NCBI RefSeq assembly: GCF_000524195.1
Contig: NW_020170537.1
Coordinates: 81,188 to 145,187, forward strand
From: Echinococcus granulosus
Lineage: Eukaryota > Platyhelminthes > Cestoda > Cyclophyllidea > Taeniidae
DNA: 64,000 bases
Reading direction: 5' to 3'
Shown here: piece after piece, positions 61,815 through 64,000 of the stretch
Layout of the letters: each line of letters begins with the position of its first letter
Numbering within the stretch: the stretch's first letter is position 1
The notes under the pieces: generated by a model
What the model was told of the DNA's origin: nothing
The model's input: the letters and a program-made list of their open reading frames with translations, nothing else
Databases searched by the model: none
Position numbers and translations under genes: made by a program

Positions 61815-63104
61815 ATATGAAAAGGTTAAACGGAAATAGTGGAAGAAAGTGTTAGCTTAATGATCGAATGCGCGTGCAGGCGCTTCAGTTCCTACTGATT
61901 GTGGTTCCGCCCCGGTGGAGAGCTTGACGCGGTCTTAAAGCGTGCTCAGCTTCAGATCTTTGCATTGAAGCAGCACTGTGACTTGCAAACTTACTGCAGT
62001 TTATGCTCCAGCCAAAGCACCATCAATCCAGAACGGTAGAAGGGGACAGTCTGGAGTCAAAAAGACCAGACTGAATGATTCGAAAAACTGCCATACTCGT
62101 ACCGTGACAAAAGGTGATATTTCCCGGAAATTTACCTTTCAGGACCTATTTACTTAATCCGTACCAAATTTCATCCACTTCCTTTGTCCTAGGCACTATC
62201 TTAAAACCTGAAATACGGTTACAATGGTAAAACTGACTTCTTCCGATTTAGTCGTCTTGACTTTTATACTAAGTACCATCACATGACCGGCTCATTTATG
62301 GGCTACTTTGAATTCACTTATCGAAATGGGGAGGAGTAAGCTCAACAGCATAATCACAAACCGGAATAAGTGTTTGCTTCAAACTAGTGACGTTGTAACT
62401 CTCAGATTTGTTAGCATTCAATGGCCCAATATACTGAATGAAGTCTAGCAAACTCTGCTGTTTAAACGGTAATGCTTGCAGTTAAAAGTTGCTTTAAATA
62501 ACTCGATAGATCAGCAGTTAAAGTGTTAACAGCAGCGGTTGCAGCAAGGATCGGTGGAAGACGTGGAGCAGTACGACGTGACATGCTGTCGCGAGCATGT
62601 CACGTAATGAAGTGAAAAGTGGCAAAACAAGGGGGGTAGGAGGATGAAGAGGTTAATCGCAGTTGATCCATGCTAGGTGTAGGGAGAAGCACCGCGATTG
62701 CCCAGACTGGAGTTACGTTTGCGCAGTTTCGTGGAGAGGCCAAAAAACCAGCCGTCGGATGGGAAGAGGCGGTTGGAGGACTTACAGAGAGGTCGTAGCT
62801 GACTGGAGAAGCTGTGTCTTCCTAACTAAAGGAAAGAACATAAAAGTGTCCCTCTCAATCTATGTCTTTTGTCGGTCAGAGACTTGATTAGGTAGAACTT
62901 ACATCGAATATGTACATTCAAGTTCTTTCCTGTCGGTGCCTATGCCTTGGAATGACCGGATAGAAACCTGGAGCGGATCAGTTTACGCACGTAATTATTG
63001 TTGAGTTGATATTAGTTGTTAGTGCGGCTGTTAACACACCAGTTTTACCGACAAGTCCCTTGCATATAAGCCCTTGATTTCAAGCAGAAAACAAAGGCAA
63101 AGTT
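61815..63104. other. Intergenic with repeat-like segment
   Basis: No supported gene. 62,520-62,890 is less AT-rich and contains a 12-bp-arm hairpin (62576-62605) and the 17-bp motif shared with 50280-50296. A frame at 62663-62887 ends in a WRTYREVVADWRS-like run that loosely recalls C-terminal ends of non-LTR retrotransposon proteins, but this is too weak to call. Confidence 0.4.
62576..62605. repeat. Perfect 12-bp inverted repeat, 6-nt loop
   Basis: ACGTGACATGCT, loop GTCGCG, AGCATGTCACGT. All twelve arm positions pair. It lies beside the repeat-like block at 62.6 kb. It could be part of a mobile element or a structured RNA; no protein-coding context. Confidence 0.6.
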
Positions 63105-63890
63105 ATGGCTTCTAGTGCCTTACCGGTGGAAAACGTCTCGACTGTCGTATTTGACTTCCCTTCGAGACAGATCTCTGTGGCGAACGCGCTAGTTGCTTCT
63201 TGCGAGTGTCAATTTACGCATCGGTGAGTCAAACTACAGACTCGCCATCCATCAATACAATGGGTTGGAGATTTCAGGGTCGGGCGTTTCACACCCTGTC
63301 TAAATAGCTGGGGAGGTTTAAAACTCTCTGATCCACCACGGCCGACACTTGGACTGACTACAGACGGACAGCCGACGGCTCTTGCAGCTTCTACACAATC
63401 CGCTCACTCGAGCGCATTTCTCTTTAGGAACCGAGCGTCTAGTCGGCGTTCGGACTACGCTTCGAGAAAGTCCATCATCATCCCACGCATTTGCATGCAT
63501 TTGCTACCACCATCGCCTACCATCATGGTTGTCACTTGCCACTTTCTGTTGCTATAGCAGTGCGCAGTTTCCTGGTGGTAAAATTAAAAAAAAACGGAAA
63601 CATCCACCAAGGAGTCACTCCGATATACACGAAGTGGTGCATCAATGCTTCTCGCAGTTGTTGGTCAGTAATTGTAGTGGGGCAAAAGTGACATGGAGAA
63701 GTGGAACATGAACTTGGACTTCGACTAAATGAGAGATAGTGATTAGCATCAGCACTCCCTAAGTCCTTCTGTAGGTCGAGAATAAACATTCCGCTCGGGT
63801 ACTTTGTCTACTTTTGTTCTCAGGGCAGTTTCAGGGCGCTGCATGACATCAGCGGGGCAGACCTTCGGCGCTGCAGTAGAATGTTTGACA
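63105..63890 (+). CDS. 5' part of an unknown gene, cut by window end
   Basis: Not recognised. ATG at 63105 opens a 39-codon frame (MASSALPVENVSTVVFDFPS at its start) that ends at a strong GTGAGT donor (exon 63105-63223, phase 2). A second exon is likely after TTCTCAG (start 63824) or TTTCAG (start 63835). With the latter the frame reads ALHDISGADLRRCSRMF and looks the more protein-like; the former is also open. Both run into the (TG)n tract at 63913, where GTGTGT could serve as donor. The rest of the gene lies outside the window. No domain is identifiable in about 65 residues. Confidence 0.4.
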
Positions 63891-63912
63891 AAACTGTCCA
63901 ACGGGGAGAAAT

Positions 63913-63928
63913 TGTGTGTGTGTGTGTG

Positions 63929-64000
<72 letters not shown>
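63913..64000. repeat. Long (TG)n microsatellite at window edge
   Basis: About 88 bp of TG with one CG interruption, continuing to the end of the window. It directly follows a probable exon, so its true length and splice effect cannot be judged here. Confidence 0.95.

Noticed and set aside
62663..62887. C-terminal fragment of a non-LTR retrotransposon protein
   Set aside because: Only a vague resemblance in one short run; no reverse-transcriptase motif nearby. Kept only as a note on the repeat-like block.
1..64000. CRISPR arrays, bacterial operons, rRNA or tRNA genes, hammerhead ribozymes
   Set aside because: No regularly spaced repeats, no ribosome-binding-site gene strings, and no tRNA box or CTGATGAG-type ribozyme core that I could confirm by eye.

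Overview
The window looks like nuclear DNA of a parasitic flatworm, most likely a tapeworm. It holds intron-rich animal genes (FoxO, a C/EBP-type bZIP, RPGRIP1L, ribosomal protein L17, PCNP). Several introns are only 32-48 nt long, a size class typical of cestodes, beside introns of 1-7 kb. There are simple repeats and degenerate dispersed repeats, and no bacterial or organellar features. The phylum-level call is inference from gene structure; no species can be named from the sequence alone.

Layout. 1-3.4 kb: a two-exon C/EBP-like bZIP gene on the minus strand, with a cluster of CCAAT boxes just upstream of its start. 3.4-6.6 kb: AT-rich intergenic DNA between two divergent transcription-factor genes. 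6.6-16.3 kb: a three-exon FoxO gene on the plus strand whose 6.9-kb first intron splits the forkhead domain; the intron contains a GC/CpG-rich island and several CACGTG boxes. 16.3-39 kb: a 23-kb stretch with no convincing gene, only one weak Ly6-like exon, palindromes, GATA-rich blocks and repeats. 39.2-40.6 kb: a probable minus-strand gene for a multi-pass membrane protein, seen only as phase-compatible exons. 42.2-54.8 kb: an RPGRIP1L (ciliary transition-zone) orthologue with at least 16 exons on the plus strand. 55.4-56.0 kb: RPL17, minus strand, with a 32-nt intron. 57.2-57.8 kb: PCNP, four exons. 59.6-61.8 kb: a probable two-exon secreted cysteine-containing protein that I do not recognise. 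63.1 kb to the end: the first exon(s) of an unknown gene, cut by a long (TG)n tract at the window edge.

How the genes relate: no operon-like pathway is evident. FoxO (insulin/Akt target) and the C/EBP-like factor are divergent neighbours and could share the 3.3-kb spacer. RPGRIP1L, RPL17 and PCNP are ordinary housekeeping or ciliary genes. Strong 3' splice sites lie just upstream of the start codons of FoxO, RPGRIP1L, PCNP and the secreted gene. This fits 5'UTR introns or spliced-leader trans-splicing.

Exon boundaries were worked out by hand from reading frame, GT/AG sites, codon phase and similarity to remembered family sequences. No alignment or search was run.
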